A model generated the notes under the pieces. That model saw nothing but the letters and a program-made list of their open reading frames with translations. It had not been told where the DNA came from and ran no database searches. From the NCBI RefSeq assembly GCF_017743865.1, contig NZ_JAGHRJ010000003.1, positions 434,001 through 498,000 of the forward strand: a stretch of DNA of 64,000 nt, read 5' to 3'. A program made the translations under genes and the position numbers. Position 1 is the stretch's first letter. Each line of letters begins with the position of its first letter. This document shows, one piece after another, positions 1 through 8,534 of this stretch. This stretch comes from Labrenzia sp. R4_2. GTDB lineage: Bacteria > Pseudomonadota > Alphaproteobacteria > Rhizobiales > Stappiaceae.

Positions 1-114
1 GTGATCGTCGGCATGCTGCTTTGGAGACCACAAGGTCTGTTCCCCGAGCGGCTGGTCGTTTCGCAACCCGGAGGAGGAAGCCGGGGAAAGACACAAGCAG
101 AGGGACTAACATGA
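1..114 (+). CDS. ABC transporter permease, C-terminal fragment (branched-chain amino acid type)
   Basis: The reading frame is open from the first base and ends at a TGA at 112-114. The 37 visible codons read VIVGMLLWRPQGLFPERL and then a short hydrophilic tail. A hydrophobic segment running into LLWRPQGLFPE is the usual C-terminus of LivH/LivM-type inner-membrane permeases. The stop overlaps the ATG of the next gene (ATGA at 111-114), so it is translationally coupled to the binding protein that follows. The rest of the gene, and probably the other transporter subunits, lie upstream of the window. Confidence 0.75.
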   Translation: MIVGMLLWRPQGLFPERLVVSQPGGGSRGKTQAEGLT

Positions 115-1367
115 AAAAAGCACTAGTTTTTGCCGCAGTTGCCGCGGGCATGACGACGCTGAGTACCGGCGTTCAGGCTCAGGACTGCACCACAAAAATC
201 GGCGCCGCATTGCCGACATCCGTCGACTGGGGACGGCCAATTGCCGAAGTGGCGCAATTTGCCGTTGATCAGGTCAATGAAGCAGGCGGCGCTGGTGGCT
301 GTACCATCGAGATGGTCTTGCGGGACACCCAGGTGGATCCAAAAGTTGGCGTCGATGCAGCGAAGGCGCTTGTTGACCTTGAAGGCGTCAAGGTTCTGCT
401 CGGTGCCGTCTCTTCTGGTGTTTCCATGCCGATCCTGACCTCGGTCACGGTGCCTGCAGGTGTCATGCAGATGTCCTGCTGCTCCTCATCAACGGCGTTC
501 ACCAAGCTGTCGGAGGAAGGCAAGACCAACGGGCTCTGGTTCCGGACCTTTGCAACCACCGGCGTGCAATCTGCCATGGGTGCGAAGGTGGCTGCAGATA
601 AGGGCTGGAAGTCTGTCGCCATTCTCTACAAGAACGATGACTGGGGCCAGGACATGTCCCGTCTGATCGCAGCAGACTTCGCAGCCGCGGGCGTTGAAGT
701 GACAGCCAATGTTGCGATCAATGATGCCCAACCGTCTTACCGCGCGGAAGTCACCGAAGCTTTGACCAGCCAGCCCGATGCGCTTTACCTCGCTCTGTAT
801 CCTACGGAAGGCAAGTCAGCGGTTCGCGAGTGGATTTCGCTTGGTGGAACACAGAATATGATCCTGGCGAATTCTCTGAAATCCGATGAGTTCCGGGACA
901 GCGTCGGCCTGCAATATCTCGGAAACGCGTTCGGCACAGATACGGCTTCACCGCGGGTCGAGAGCGCGGATGCTTTCAAGGCGGCCTATGAAGCGAAATT
1001 CGGATCACAGCCGAACGGCCCGGGTCTGGCAAACAGCTATGACGCAGCAATGATCGCCTTGCTTGCGATGGAAGCGGCCGGCAAGGATGCTTCCGGTGCC
1101 GACATCGCTGCAGCGGTTGCCAAGGTGACGGATCCGAATGGCACGGCGATCACTGCAGATACCGCCGGGTTCAAGGCCGCAAAAACCACGCTCGCGGAGG
1201 GCGGCACTGTGATGTACCAGGGCGCGACAGGGAATGTCCGCTTTGATGCTAACGGAGACGTCTCCGCACCGGCCGTTATCTGGAAGTTCACCGACAGCGG
1301 TACGGAAGAAGTTGAATATCTGTCCCTGACAGAAGTGGATGCTTTCATTGCATCCTTGAAGAAATAA
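111..1367 (+). CDS. ABC transporter substrate-binding protein, branched-chain amino acid (type 1 periplasmic-binding) family
   Basis: A 418-residue exported binding protein. The start at 111 follows a purine-rich GCAGAGGGA site, overlaps the permease stop and begins a clear Sec signal peptide (MKKALVFAAVAAGM..., cleavage likely after Ala23 in VQA-QD). The longer frame from 21 would put charged residues ahead of the signal and is rejected. The mature part has the LivJ-like pattern: a GAALPTS start, QFAVDQVNEAGG, a VKVLLGAVSSGVSMPI loop and a second lobe with WGQDMSRLIAADFAAAGVEV. HAAT-family ligands range from branched-chain amino acids to amides, urea and aromatic compounds, and the ligand here cannot be read from sequence. 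It converges on the ectoine cluster and is followed by a strong terminator. Confidence 0.85.
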   Translation: MKKALVFAAVAAGMTTLSTGVQAQDCTTKIGAALPTSVDWGRPIAEVAQFAVDQVNEAGGAGGCTIEMVLRDTQVDPKVGVDAAKALVDLEGVKVLLGAVSSGVSMPILTSVTVPAGVMQMSCCSSSTAFTKLSEEGKTNGLWFRTFATTGVQSAMGAKVAADKGWKSVAILYKNDDWGQDMSRLIAADFAAAGVEVTANVAINDAQPSYRAEVTEALTSQPDALYLALYPTEGKSAVREWISLGGTQNMILANSLKSDEFRDSVGLQYLGNAFGTDTASPRVESADAFKAAYEAKFGSQPNGPGLANSYDAAMIALLAMEAAGKDASGADIAAAVAKVTDPNGTAITADTAGFKAAKTTLAEGGTVMYQGATGNVRFDANGDVSAPAVIWKFTDSGTEEVEYLSLTEVDAFIASLKK

Positions 1368-1390
1368 GGTTTTCCAAATGTGAAGTTCGA

Positions 1391-1423
1391 AGCCAGGCTG
1401 CCCGGTGCAGCCTGGCTTTTTTT
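1391..1423 (+). terminator. Intrinsic terminator after the binding protein gene
   Basis: An 11-bp perfect stem, AGCCAGGCTGC (1391-1401) with GCAGCCTGGCT (1407-1417), has the 5-nt loop CCGGT and is followed by a T run to 1423. It lies 24 bases past the binding-protein stop and just before the convergent doeD stop. Confidence 0.9.
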
Positions 1424-1436
1424 GATGCCGGTCTCG

Positions 1437-2822
1437 TCAAGTTGCCAATACGGTGTTCACTGCTGCTTTGGTTGCGGTCACGACTGTGTCGACCTCAGTC
1501 TGGTTTATGCAAAGCGGCGGCGCAAATCCGAGAATGTCGCCTTGCGGCATGGCTCGGGAAATGACGCCATGTTTCAAGAGCTCACCGGCAAGGATTGGGC
1601 CGATCTTTCGCGCCGGGTCAAAGAGTGCCCTTAAAGATCTGTCTTCGACAAACTCAATCGCCATAAGAAGGCCTTCGCCGCGAATGTCGCCAACATTTGG
1701 GTGGTCTCCGAGCGCATCTTGAAGGGCAGCCTTCATGTAAGTTCCCATGGCTGTCGCATTCTTCACGAGGCCAAGGCTGTCCACCAGTTCCAAGTTTGCG
1801 ATACCTGCGGCCGCTCCAATTGGATGCGCTGAATAGGTCCAGCCGTGGCCGATCGGTCCGTTTTCATCCGTGCCTTGCTCCAGAACTTTCCAGACCTTGT
1901 CGGACACAATGGACCCGGACAACGGCGCGTAAGCAGACGTTAGGCCTTTGGCGATCGTGATGATGTCAGCTTCAATGTTGTAGTGTTCAGAACCGAACAT
2001 CGATCCAAGTCTGCCGAACCCGGTCACAACTTCATCGGCAATCAAGAGAATATCGTGTTTCTTCAAGATGGGTTGGATTGCCTCCCAATAGCCCTGCGGC
2101 GGCGGCACAAGTCCGCCAGTCCCGAGCGCGGGTTCGCCAATGAAAGCGGCAATCGTTTCCGGACCTTCCCGCTCAATCATGGCTTCCAGTTCTAAAGCAC
2201 AATGGGCCACGAACTCCGCTTCGCTCATGGCTGTGTCGGGGCGGCGGAAATAATAAGGGGCCTCCGTGTGAAGGATTTGCGCCAAGGGCAGATCAAACTT
2301 CTTGTGAAAGAGCTCCAGACCGGTCAGCGACCCTGTCATCAGACCAGAGCCATGATACCCACGCCATCGAGAAATGATCTTCTTCTTTTCTGGCCGGCCC
2401 AAGATATTGTTGTAATACCAGACCAGCTTGATGTTGGTCTCGTTGGCATCGGACCCGCCCAGACCGAAATAAACCTTCGACATGTTGTCGGGTGCACGGT
2501 CGAGGATCATCTTGGACAAAGTGATCGAGGCTTCCGTGCCATGGCCGACATAGGAATGGTAGTAGGCCAGCTTCTTGGCTTGTTCCGCAATTGCATCTGA
2601 GATTTCAGATCGGCCGTATCCAACGTTTACGCAGTAAAGTCCGGCAAACGCATCAAGCAGTTTGGTGCCGTTGCGGTCCTCGATATAGACCCCTGAACCG
2701 GTTTCTACGATCCGGCTGGGCGCTTCACCGCGCGCGTGTTGGGCGAGGTGCGTTGAGGGGTGAAAGAAGTTTTCACGATCCCATTGATCAAGCGTGTCGT
2801 TGCGCAGCATCTTAGTCCTCAT
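1437..2822 (-). CDS. doeD: Diaminobutyrate aminotransferase of ectoine catabolism (DoeD-like, class III)
   Basis: A PLP-dependent class III aminotransferase of about 457-461 residues. In the known ectoine pathway DoeD transaminates L-2,4-diaminobutyrate to aspartate-semialdehyde. Visible family features are the N-terminal FAGLYCVNVGYG segment, GSDANETNIKLVWYY, SRWRGYHG, the cofactor-binding DEVVTGFGR and the PLP lysine in IAKGLTSAYAPL. Two starts are possible: ATG at 2822, or ATG at 2810 (MLRNDTL...), which has the better-placed GAGG upstream. It lies 12 bp after doeC on the same strand, and the asnC-doeC-doeD order is what identifies it. A generic omega-transaminase specificity cannot be excluded from sequence alone; a paralogue lies at 25752-27101. 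Confidence 0.82.
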   Translation of the reverse strand: MRTKMLRNDTLDQWDRENFFHPSTHLAQHARGEAPSRIVETGSGVYIEDRNGTKLLDAFAGLYCVNVGYGRSEISDAIAEQAKKLAYYHSYVGHGTEASITLSKMILDRAPDNMSKVYFGLGGSDANETNIKLVWYYNNILGRPEKKKIISRWRGYHGSGLMTGSLTGLELFHKKFDLPLAQILHTEAPYYFRRPDTAMSEAEFVAHCALELEAMIEREGPETIAAFIGEPALGTGGLVPPPQGYWEAIQPILKKHDILLIADEVVTGFGRLGSMFGSEHYNIEADIITIAKGLTSAYAPLSGSIVSDKVWKVLEQGTDENGPIGHGWTYSAHPIGAAAGIANLELVDSLGLVKNATAMGTYMKAALQDALGDHPNVGDIRGEGLLMAIEFVEDRSLRALFDPARKIGPILAGELLKHGVISRAMPQGDILGFAPPLCINQTEVDTVVTATKAAVNTVLAT

Positions 2823-2834
2823 TTCTCTGAAGTT

Positions 2835-4316
2835 TTACGCCCAATCCCGGCAGACGTATTTTATGTCCATGAATTCGGCCATGCCCATGCGCGCACCTTC
2901 GCGGCCAAGGCCGGATTGCTTCATCCCGCCAAAGGGAATGGGCGCACCGGTCACCTTGGTGCGGTTGATTGCAACCATCCCGAATTGGAGTTGCCGGCTC
3001 GCCCGGTAGATCCGGCGCGGATCGCTGGTGTGGACATAAGCAATCAGCCCGTAGTCGGTCGCATTCGCGCGGGCGATGACGTCGTCTTCATCGTCAAAGG
3101 GGCAGATCGCGGCGACCGGACCGAAAGTTTCTTCCCGCATGATCAAGGTGTTGGCTGGAACGTCCTTCAACACGGTTGGTTGGAAAAACAGGTTTCCGGT
3201 AGGATGGCGCCCGCCGCCACATAAGACTTCGGCACCGTTCTCCAGCGCATCGGCAACATGTGCTTCCTGTTTTTGGATGGCACCCAAGTTCATCAAAGGG
3301 CCGATATCGGGATCCGTGATGCCAGGTCCGACGGAAAGCTGTCGCGTGCGCTCGGTGAAACCCTGGCAGAATGCGTCGTAGATGGGCCGTTCCACGAAGA
3401 ACCGGTTGGCGCCGAGACAGTCTTGTCCGGATGTTGCGAATTTCGCTGTGATCGCTTCGTCAATTGCACGCTCAAGGTCGCCGTCGGCGAAGACCAGAAA
3501 GGGTGCATGCCCCCCAAGTTCCAGAACGAGTTTTTTGACTGTGTCTGCGCTTTGCCGATAGAGCAGCCGGCCGACTTCCGTTGACCCTGTGAAGGAAACG
3601 ACCCGAACACGGGTGTCGTCCATCCAGGCAGATACAATCGTCTCCGGTTTCCCTGTTATCACGTTGAAGACCCCGGCCGGAAAGCCTGCCCGTTCAGCAA
3701 GCTCGGCCAAGGCGAGTGCGGAGTAAGGTGTTTCACACGACGGGTGAACGAGGACCGGGCACCCTGCGGCCAAAGCTGCCGCAGCCTTTCGCGTGATCAT
3801 TGCGTTTGGGAAGTTCCAGGGCGTGATCAGCGCGGCAACACCAGCCGGTTCCATCCAGAGTTCCACTTCTGCATCCGGCAGATGGGACGTTATCCCTTCA
3901 ATGTTTGGGCGTTTTGCTTCTTCCGCATAAAACTCGACAAAGGATGCACCATAGTCGATCTCACCACGTGCTTCCGACAGAGGCTTCCCCTGCTCCAGTG
4001 TCATGAGCTGAGCCAGATCTTCCTTGTTCTCGATGATCAGCTCGAACCAGCGGCGCAAAATGCGCGCGCGATCTTGCGGCATGAGCGCAGCCCAGCCCGG
4101 AAACGCTCTCGTTGCGGCGTCGACCGCAGCGGCGCTATCTCCAGCGGTCAGCTGGGCAACATCCCCGATAACTGCGCCAGTTGCCGGATCGGATACCTCA
4201 AAAGCAGCGTTGTCCGTGCCTGCCACCCAGTGTCCATCGACATAGGAAAAAGAGCGCAAGAGGCGCATGTCGACCAAATTCGCTGAAGCTGGTTGGTGCT
4301 GCAGAGCTAGGGTCAT
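2835..4316 (-). CDS. doeC: Aspartate-semialdehyde dehydrogenase of ectoine catabolism (DoeC/SSD-like)
   Basis: An NAD(P)-dependent aldehyde dehydrogenase of the succinate-semialdehyde dehydrogenase type, 493 residues from the ATG at 4316. That ATG follows a GGAG site; an in-frame ATG at 4343 would add nine residues. In the ectoine pathway it oxidises aspartate-semialdehyde to aspartate. Visible are TPWNFPNAM, FTGSTEVGR, the general-base glutamate in LELGGHAP (about Glu266) and the nucleophile in SGQDCLG (about Cys300). It lies between the asnC-type regulator and doeD on the same strand. Sequence alone would also fit succinate-semialdehyde dehydrogenase; the operon decides the call. Confidence 0.85.
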   Translation of the reverse strand: MTLALQHQPASANLVDMRLLRSFSYVDGHWVAGTDNAAFEVSDPATGAVIGDVAQLTAGDSAAAVDAATRAFPGWAALMPQDRARILRRWFELIIENKEDLAQLMTLEQGKPLSEARGEIDYGASFVEFYAEEAKRPNIEGITSHLPDAEVELWMEPAGVAALITPWNFPNAMITRKAAAALAAGCPVLVHPSCETPYSALALAELAERAGFPAGVFNVITGKPETIVSAWMDDTRVRVVSFTGSTEVGRLLYRQSADTVKKLVLELGGHAPFLVFADGDLERAIDEAITAKFATSGQDCLGANRFFVERPIYDAFCQGFTERTRQLSVGPGITDPDIGPLMNLGAIQKQEAHVADALENGAEVLCGGGRHPTGNLFFQPTVLKDVPANTLIMREETFGPVAAICPFDDEDDVIARANATDYGLIAYVHTSDPRRIYRASRQLQFGMVAINRTKVTGAPIPFGGMKQSGLGREGARMGMAEFMDIKYVCRDWA

Positions 4317-4400
4317 CGTTCTGGTCTCCGATTGCGTGAGCAAACGTTAGGCGGAGACCGGCAGATGAAAGTTCTGTAATTGGATGACGCGCAGGACGAT

Positions 4401-4913
4401 TTATCTGTTTGGCGCCGGATTGCTTACAGGATCGTCTTGCAAGAGGCTGTGCAAGGGGAGTTGGGCGCGGGTTTTCACCGGTTTTGTGACCACATAAGTG
4501 TAATAGCGCGCCAGCCCGGTTTTTCCGGCGAGGAGCGTGTCGATGAGCCGTTGGTAGCTGTCGATGTCTCTGGTGACGATGTTGAGGATGTAATCCAGGC
4601 CGCCGCCGATCGCCCAGCAGGCAACGATCTCATCATGTAGATCAACCATGCGTTCGAACTGTTGAAAGCTCTCAGACCGGTGGTCTTCCAGCTCAACGGT
4701 TACAAACACCTCTATATGAGGAGCGACCTGTTTGAGTGAGATCTCGGCGCGGTATCCTGAGATAATCCCGTGCTTTTCAAGGCGCTTCAGTCTCTCCCAA
4801 AGCGGGGTGGGAGAGAGATTGACGCGCTTTGCAAGCTCGGCTTTGGAAAGCCGCCCCTCCTTGGAAAGGGTGGAGAGGATTTTCAGATCGCGATCGTCGA
4901 GTTTCAAGGTCAT
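4401..4913 (-). CDS. Lrp/AsnC-family transcriptional regulator of the ectoine cluster
   Basis: A 170-residue feast/famine regulator. Residues 1-60 hold the winged HTH (LDDRDLKILSTLSKEGRLSKAELAKRVNLSPTP region) and the C-terminal half is the RAM ligand-sensing domain with GGGLDYILNIVTRDIDSYQ. It is the first gene of the leftward asnC-doeC-doeD unit and is divergent from enuR, with only 63 bp between the two starts. An AsnC-type gene is a regular part of ectoine-degradation clusters in alphaproteobacteria, where it is thought to act beside EnuR. Its effector here is unknown; diaminobutyrate or a related intermediate would be a reasonable inference. Confidence 0.85.
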   Translation of the reverse strand: MTLKLDDRDLKILSTLSKEGRLSKAELAKRVNLSPTPLWERLKRLEKHGIISGYRAEISLKQVAPHIEVFVTVELEDHRSESFQQFERMVDLHDEIVACWAIGGGLDYILNIVTRDIDSYQRLIDTLLAGKTGLARYYTYVVTKPVKTRAQLPLHSLLQDDPVSNPAPNR

Positions 4914-4947
4914 GCTGTGACCATGAGCACGCGGTCAGTGCTTGTCA

Positions 4948-4984
4948 ATTGTCATGAAAAAGATAAGCTTAAAATCATGACAAT
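4948..4984. promoter_or_regulatory. Inverted repeat at the enuR start: candidate EnuR operator
   Basis: ATTGTCATGA (4948-4957) and TCATGACAAT (4975-4984) form a perfect 10-bp inverted repeat with a 17-nt spacer, in the region between asnC and enuR. The right arm contains the enuR ATG at 4977. A partial extra copy of TTGTCA lies at 4942-4947. Read on the minus strand, the right arm extends to ATATTGTCATGATTT, which is found again upstream of eutB (6387-6401). Location and repetition support an operator for the cluster regulator. Assigning it to EnuR rather than the AsnC protein is inference. Confidence 0.55.
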
Positions 4985-6365
4985 ATGGAATGCTCTACCA
5001 AAGAAGCTTGATCGTCCGGCCTACCGGTCCCTGGCGGGCTGGATTAGTGCGGCAATCAAGCGTGGAGACCTGGCAGGCGGCGAAAAACTGCCGCCGCACA
5101 GGGACCTTTCCTACAAGCTTTCAATCAGTGTTCAAACCGTGAGCCGGGCTTATGATCTTCTGATCCGCCGCGGGCTTGTCAAAGGAGAAGTTGGCCGGGG
5201 GACATATGTAAACGCGCGGCCGATGGAAACGTCGCCGCCGTATCTTCCGCATCTCATCGGGGATCAGCTTGTCGATTTCTCAAACTTGAAGCCAGTCACT
5301 GGTCAGTTGCACATGGATTTTATGCGCCGGGCTCTCAGTGGTCTTTCGAGCGATATTAGCGAAAGCGCACTGCTCTCTTTCCGGCCAGCAACCACCTTGC
5401 AGCCCTATCTGCCGGCAGCCGTCTCCTGGTTGGAGCAGTGCGGGCTGACTTGTTCTTCAGATCAGATCATCATGACGAATGGCAGCAGTTCGGCCATGGC
5501 GATTGCCCTGATGACGGCTGTCGACGGCAGCGATGTGATCGCGACCGACGCGGTCTGTCACTACCCGCTTTCTAGACTGTCGCAATACATGAACTTCAAC
5601 TTGGCCGGTCTGCCGGTGGACGAAGAGGGAATTCTTCCGGCTGCCCTTGATGAGATGTGTCGTCAAAAGTCAATTAAGGTACTGTTCCTATTGCCGAATG
5701 GCTTGGGGCCGATGGCCCTGACCATGGGCTTGCAGCGGCGTGAACAGTTGGTCACACTCGCGCGGAAGCACGATCTTTTGATCATTGAAAATGACGCATG
5801 GGGGCCTCTGCAGCCGCGCCGGTTACCGCCGATTGCAGCATTAGCTCCAGAGCGTACATTTTACTTCACCAGCTTCACAAAGTGCCTTTTGCCTGGCTTG
5901 CGGCACGGCTATCTGGTCGCGCCAGAGGCGTTTGCATCCGCGGCCTCTAATCGTCACTTGGTGATGGACTGGATTGCAACTCCGTTCATGGCTGAATTGG
6001 CCGCCCGGTGGATTGAAGATGGAACGGCTGAAGAGTTGCTGTTCTGGCAGAAAACGGCCCTCAAGCGGCGCAACATGTTGGCGCATGAGCTTCTGGAAGG
6101 TGTGCCATTCAACAAAAGCCCAAACGGATTGCACATTTGGCTGCCATTGCCGGACGGATGGGGCGAAGACAGCTTCATTGAAGCTGCACGTCAAAAAGGG
6201 ATTGTAGTTGCTCCGGGTTCCGCTTTCGCCTTGCCGGGGGCAGCCGCGGCCCCCGGAGTGCGGATCTGCTTGGGCAATATGGCGGAAGACCAGTTCATTT
6301 TCGGAATGCAGCAGCTCGCTGCGCTGTGTCACAGCAAACCGGAAGCGGAGGTCTTCGTGCTGTAA
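4977..6365 (+). CDS. enuR: MocR/GntR-type PLP-dependent regulator of ectoine catabolism (EnuR)
   Basis: A 462-residue MocR regulator: N-terminal GntR winged helix (about residues 10-75, LPPHRDLSYKLSISVQTVSRAY) joined to a fold-type I aminotransferase-like domain. The PLP lysine lies in SFTKCLLPGLRHGY and is Lys302 if translation begins at 4977. I recall Lys302 as the reported PLP lysine of Ruegeria pomeroyi EnuR, which supports this start over 4923 or 4770. EnuR represses ectoine uptake and catabolic genes and is relieved by N-acetyl-diaminobutyrate or diaminobutyrate forming an aldimine with PLP. It is divergent from asnC and followed by eutB-eutC-doeA-doeB. The start codon falls inside an inverted repeat, which suggests autoregulation. 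Confidence 0.88.
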   Translation: MTIWNALPKKLDRPAYRSLAGWISAAIKRGDLAGGEKLPPHRDLSYKLSISVQTVSRAYDLLIRRGLVKGEVGRGTYVNARPMETSPPYLPHLIGDQLVDFSNLKPVTGQLHMDFMRRALSGLSSDISESALLSFRPATTLQPYLPAAVSWLEQCGLTCSSDQIIMTNGSSSAMAIALMTAVDGSDVIATDAVCHYPLSRLSQYMNFNLAGLPVDEEGILPAALDEMCRQKSIKVLFLLPNGLGPMALTMGLQRREQLVTLARKHDLLIIENDAWGPLQPRRLPPIAALAPERTFYFTSFTKCLLPGLRHGYLVAPEAFASAASNRHLVMDWIATPFMAELAARWIEDGTAEELLFWQKTALKRRNMLAHELLEGVPFNKSPNGLHIWLPLPDGWGEDSFIEAARQKGIVVAPGSAFALPGAAAAPGVRICLGNMAEDQFIFGMQQLAALCHSKPEAEVFVL

Positions 6366-6386
6366 CGAAGTAAAATGATCAAGCTA

Positions 6387-6401
6387 ATATTGTCATGATT
6401 T
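6387..6401 (+). promoter_or_regulatory. Second copy of the enuR-region motif, upstream of eutB
   Basis: ATATTGTCATGATTT at 6387-6401 is an exact 15-nt match, in opposite orientation, to 4972-4986 at the enuR start. It lies 22 bp past the enuR stop and about 100 bp before eutB, where an operator for the eutB-eutC-doeA-doeB transcript would be expected. The repetition is seen directly; the function is inferred. Confidence 0.55.
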
Positions 6402-6503
6402 AATGTTTCGATTGACCTGATATTTATTGCGCTTCACTCTCATTCCCTGAGAAACACGGGAGCGGATAGTGAACAGCAGCTGGCCTGCAGATCGTCCTCT
6501 CAC

Positions 6504-7520
6504 TTGGATCAGGTGATCAGCGTGAACCATTGTATCGATCAGTTTGATTTTTTGGCGGCCGCAGAGCGGATCAAGCCGCACGTCCGGCGCACGCCCATGG
6601 TGCCCTCCGAGAGCCTGTCTGAAAAAGCCGGCGTGCCGGTTTTCTTGAAGCTGGAGCATCTTCAGACGACGGGAAGCTTCAAACTGCGGGGCGCGACCAA
6701 CGCAATCTCAAAACTGACTGCGGACCAGCGCAAAAAAGGTGCCGTGTGTGTATCTACCGGAAACCACGGCCGCGGACTGGCTTATGCAGCTAAGAAGGCA
6801 GGGATTTCCTGTACGATTTGCATGTCGCGCCTGGTTCCGCAAAACAAGGTCGATGCGATCGCGAAACTTGGAGCCGACATCCGGATAACTGGCGCGTCCC
6901 AGGATGAAGCGCAATTGGAGGCGGACCGCCTGGTTCTCGAGGAGGGCCTTGTACTTCTGCCGCCGTTTGATCATCCAGACATTATCAGCGGGCAAGGAAC
7001 ACTCGGACTGGAAATTCTGGAGGAGGTTCCGGAGGTTCAGACCGTTCTTGTCCCCTTGTCGGGCGGCGGTTTGATCGCGGGTGTTGCCTCTGCTCTGAAG
7101 GCTGCGAGGCCTTCGGTGAAAGTTGTTGGGCTGTCCATGGAGCGGGGCGCGGCGATGGCGGCCTCACTGACAGCTGGCCGCCCGGTTCAGGTCACCGAAG
7201 AGCCAAGCCTCGCAGACTCGCTCGGCGGCGGCATCGGTCTCGACAATCAGTTTACATTTGAAACCACCCGAGAACTGGTCGACGACATTGTTCTGCTCAC
7301 GGAGGCCGAAATTGCAGCTGGAATACGTCATGCCTATTGGCAGGAGCGTCAAGTCGTTGAGGGCAGCGGCGCGGTTGGGATTGCTGGGCTTTTAGCTGGT
7401 AAAGTAAATACAATAGGGTCCGTCGCTGTCCTGCTGACTGGCTGTAACATCGATATGAACCTGCACCATCGCGTTATCTCCGGAGAGGACGTTGATCTCG
7501 CGAACAGTGAGGAAGCTTGA
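6504..7520 (+). CDS. eutB: Threonine dehydratase-like PLP enzyme of (hydroxy)ectoine catabolism (EutB)
   Basis: A fold-type II PLP enzyme of the threonine dehydratase/serine racemase family, up to 338 residues. The PLP lysine is in TTGSFKLRGATNA, the substrate loop is STGNHGRGLAYAA, and the glycine-rich phosphate cradle is LSGGGLIAGVASAL. EutB accompanies EutC in ectoine-utilisation clusters and is thought to handle the hydroxylated diaminobutyrate made from hydroxyectoine. The start is uncertain: TTG at 6504, GTG at 6513 and GTG at 6522 are all in frame, and GTG at 6522 has an AGG about 8 nt upstream. It begins a tight run eutB-eutC-doeA-doeB with gaps of 3-18 bp. The usual partner eutA is not present here. 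Confidence 0.8.
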   Translation: MDQVISVNHCIDQFDFLAAAERIKPHVRRTPMVPSESLSEKAGVPVFLKLEHLQTTGSFKLRGATNAISKLTADQRKKGAVCVSTGNHGRGLAYAAKKAGISCTICMSRLVPQNKVDAIAKLGADIRITGASQDEAQLEADRLVLEEGLVLLPPFDHPDIISGQGTLGLEILEEVPEVQTVLVPLSGGGLIAGVASALKAARPSVKVVGLSMERGAAMAASLTAGRPVQVTEEPSLADSLGGGIGLDNQFTFETTRELVDDIVLLTEAEIAAGIRHAYWQERQVVEGSGAVGIAGLLAGKVNTIGSVAVLLTGCNIDMNLHHRVISGEDVDLANSEEA

Positions 7521-7523
7521 CCC

Positions 7524-8516
7524 ATGCCGCAAATCACCATCCTGACCGAAACAGAGCTGCGCACGGCGGTTCCGCTTAACAACGACGCCGTTGAGCAGAT
7601 CGAGCGGGCTTTTGCGGCACTCGCTAGTGGAAAGGTCGTGATGCCGCCAATTCTCTCCATGGAGATTCCCGACTTCAACGGCGAAGTTGATGCGAAGACG
7701 GCCTACGTTCCGGGCCTCGATAGCTTTGCGCTGAAAGTATCTCCCGGCTTTTTCGACAATCCAAAGATTGGTTTGCCGAGCAATTCTGGTTTGATGATCT
7801 TGTTCTCGGCACGGACCGGGTTCGTCGAAGCCGTCATGCTTGACAATGGGTATCTGACAGAAGTTCGAACAGCTGCTGCCGGTGCAGTTGCCGCGAAACA
7901 CTTGGCGCCGGAACAGGCATCAAGCGCTTGTATTGTCGGGGCTGGACTGCAGGCCAAACTGCAGCTGCAGGCTCTGTGCCTTGTGCGCCCGATCAAACAC
8001 GCAGCGATTTGGGCGCGGGACGTATCCAAGGCGCGAGTAGCCGCAGACGAGTTGGCGTCCCGTCTGGAAATCGAAGTCTCGCCGGTTTCGGACCTTGCAG
8101 GCGCTGTCGAAGCTGCCGATGTGGTCGTCACCACAACCCCGAGCACCGAACCGCTCATTAAGGCCGAATGGTTGCGTGCCGGACACCACATAACAGCCAT
8201 GGGGTCAGACCAGCACACAAAGAATGAATTAGAGCCGGCCTGTCTGACGCGGGCCGATCTTTATGTGCCGGACCGGCAATCTCAGACCGAGTTGATGGGA
8301 GAACTGCGGTCAGCGTTGGCTGCAGGTTCTGTCAGTGCCGGGGCAATCTTCAGCGAACTCGGAGACATCGTTGCGGGGCAGGCGAGGGGGCGTGCGTCCG
8401 ATGCTGACATCACGATCTGTGACCTTACTGGAACGGGGGTGCAGGACACGGCAATTGCAACATTCGCCCGCGCGCAGGCTCTGTCGCTGCAAGCGGGAAC
8501 GACAATCGACACATAA
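7524..8516 (+). CDS. eutC: Ornithine cyclodeaminase-like protein of (hydroxy)ectoine catabolism (EutC)
   Basis: A 330-residue member of the ornithine cyclodeaminase/mu-crystallin family. The Rossmann NAD(P)-binding segment is seen at ACIVGAGLQAKLQLQAL, with GYLTEVRTAAAGAVAAKHLAP before it and ITAMGSDQHTKNELEP after it. It starts 3 bp after the eutB stop. In ectoine-utilising alphaproteobacteria EutC is encoded beside EutB and DoeA/DoeB and is linked to hydroxyectoine use, but its exact reaction is less settled than those of DoeA and DoeB. Outside this context it would be called an ornithine cyclodeaminase or ketimine reductase homologue. Confidence 0.82.
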   Translation: MPQITILTETELRTAVPLNNDAVEQIERAFAALASGKVVMPPILSMEIPDFNGEVDAKTAYVPGLDSFALKVSPGFFDNPKIGLPSNSGLMILFSARTGFVEAVMLDNGYLTEVRTAAAGAVAAKHLAPEQASSACIVGAGLQAKLQLQALCLVRPIKHAAIWARDVSKARVAADELASRLEIEVSPVSDLAGAVEAADVVVTTTPSTEPLIKAEWLRAGHHITAMGSDQHTKNELEPACLTRADLYVPDRQSQTELMGELRSALAAGSVSAGAIFSELGDIVAGQARGRASDADITICDLTGTGVQDTAIATFARAQALSLQAGTTIDT

Positions 8517-8534
8517 TGAGCCGGAGATCGTTTG

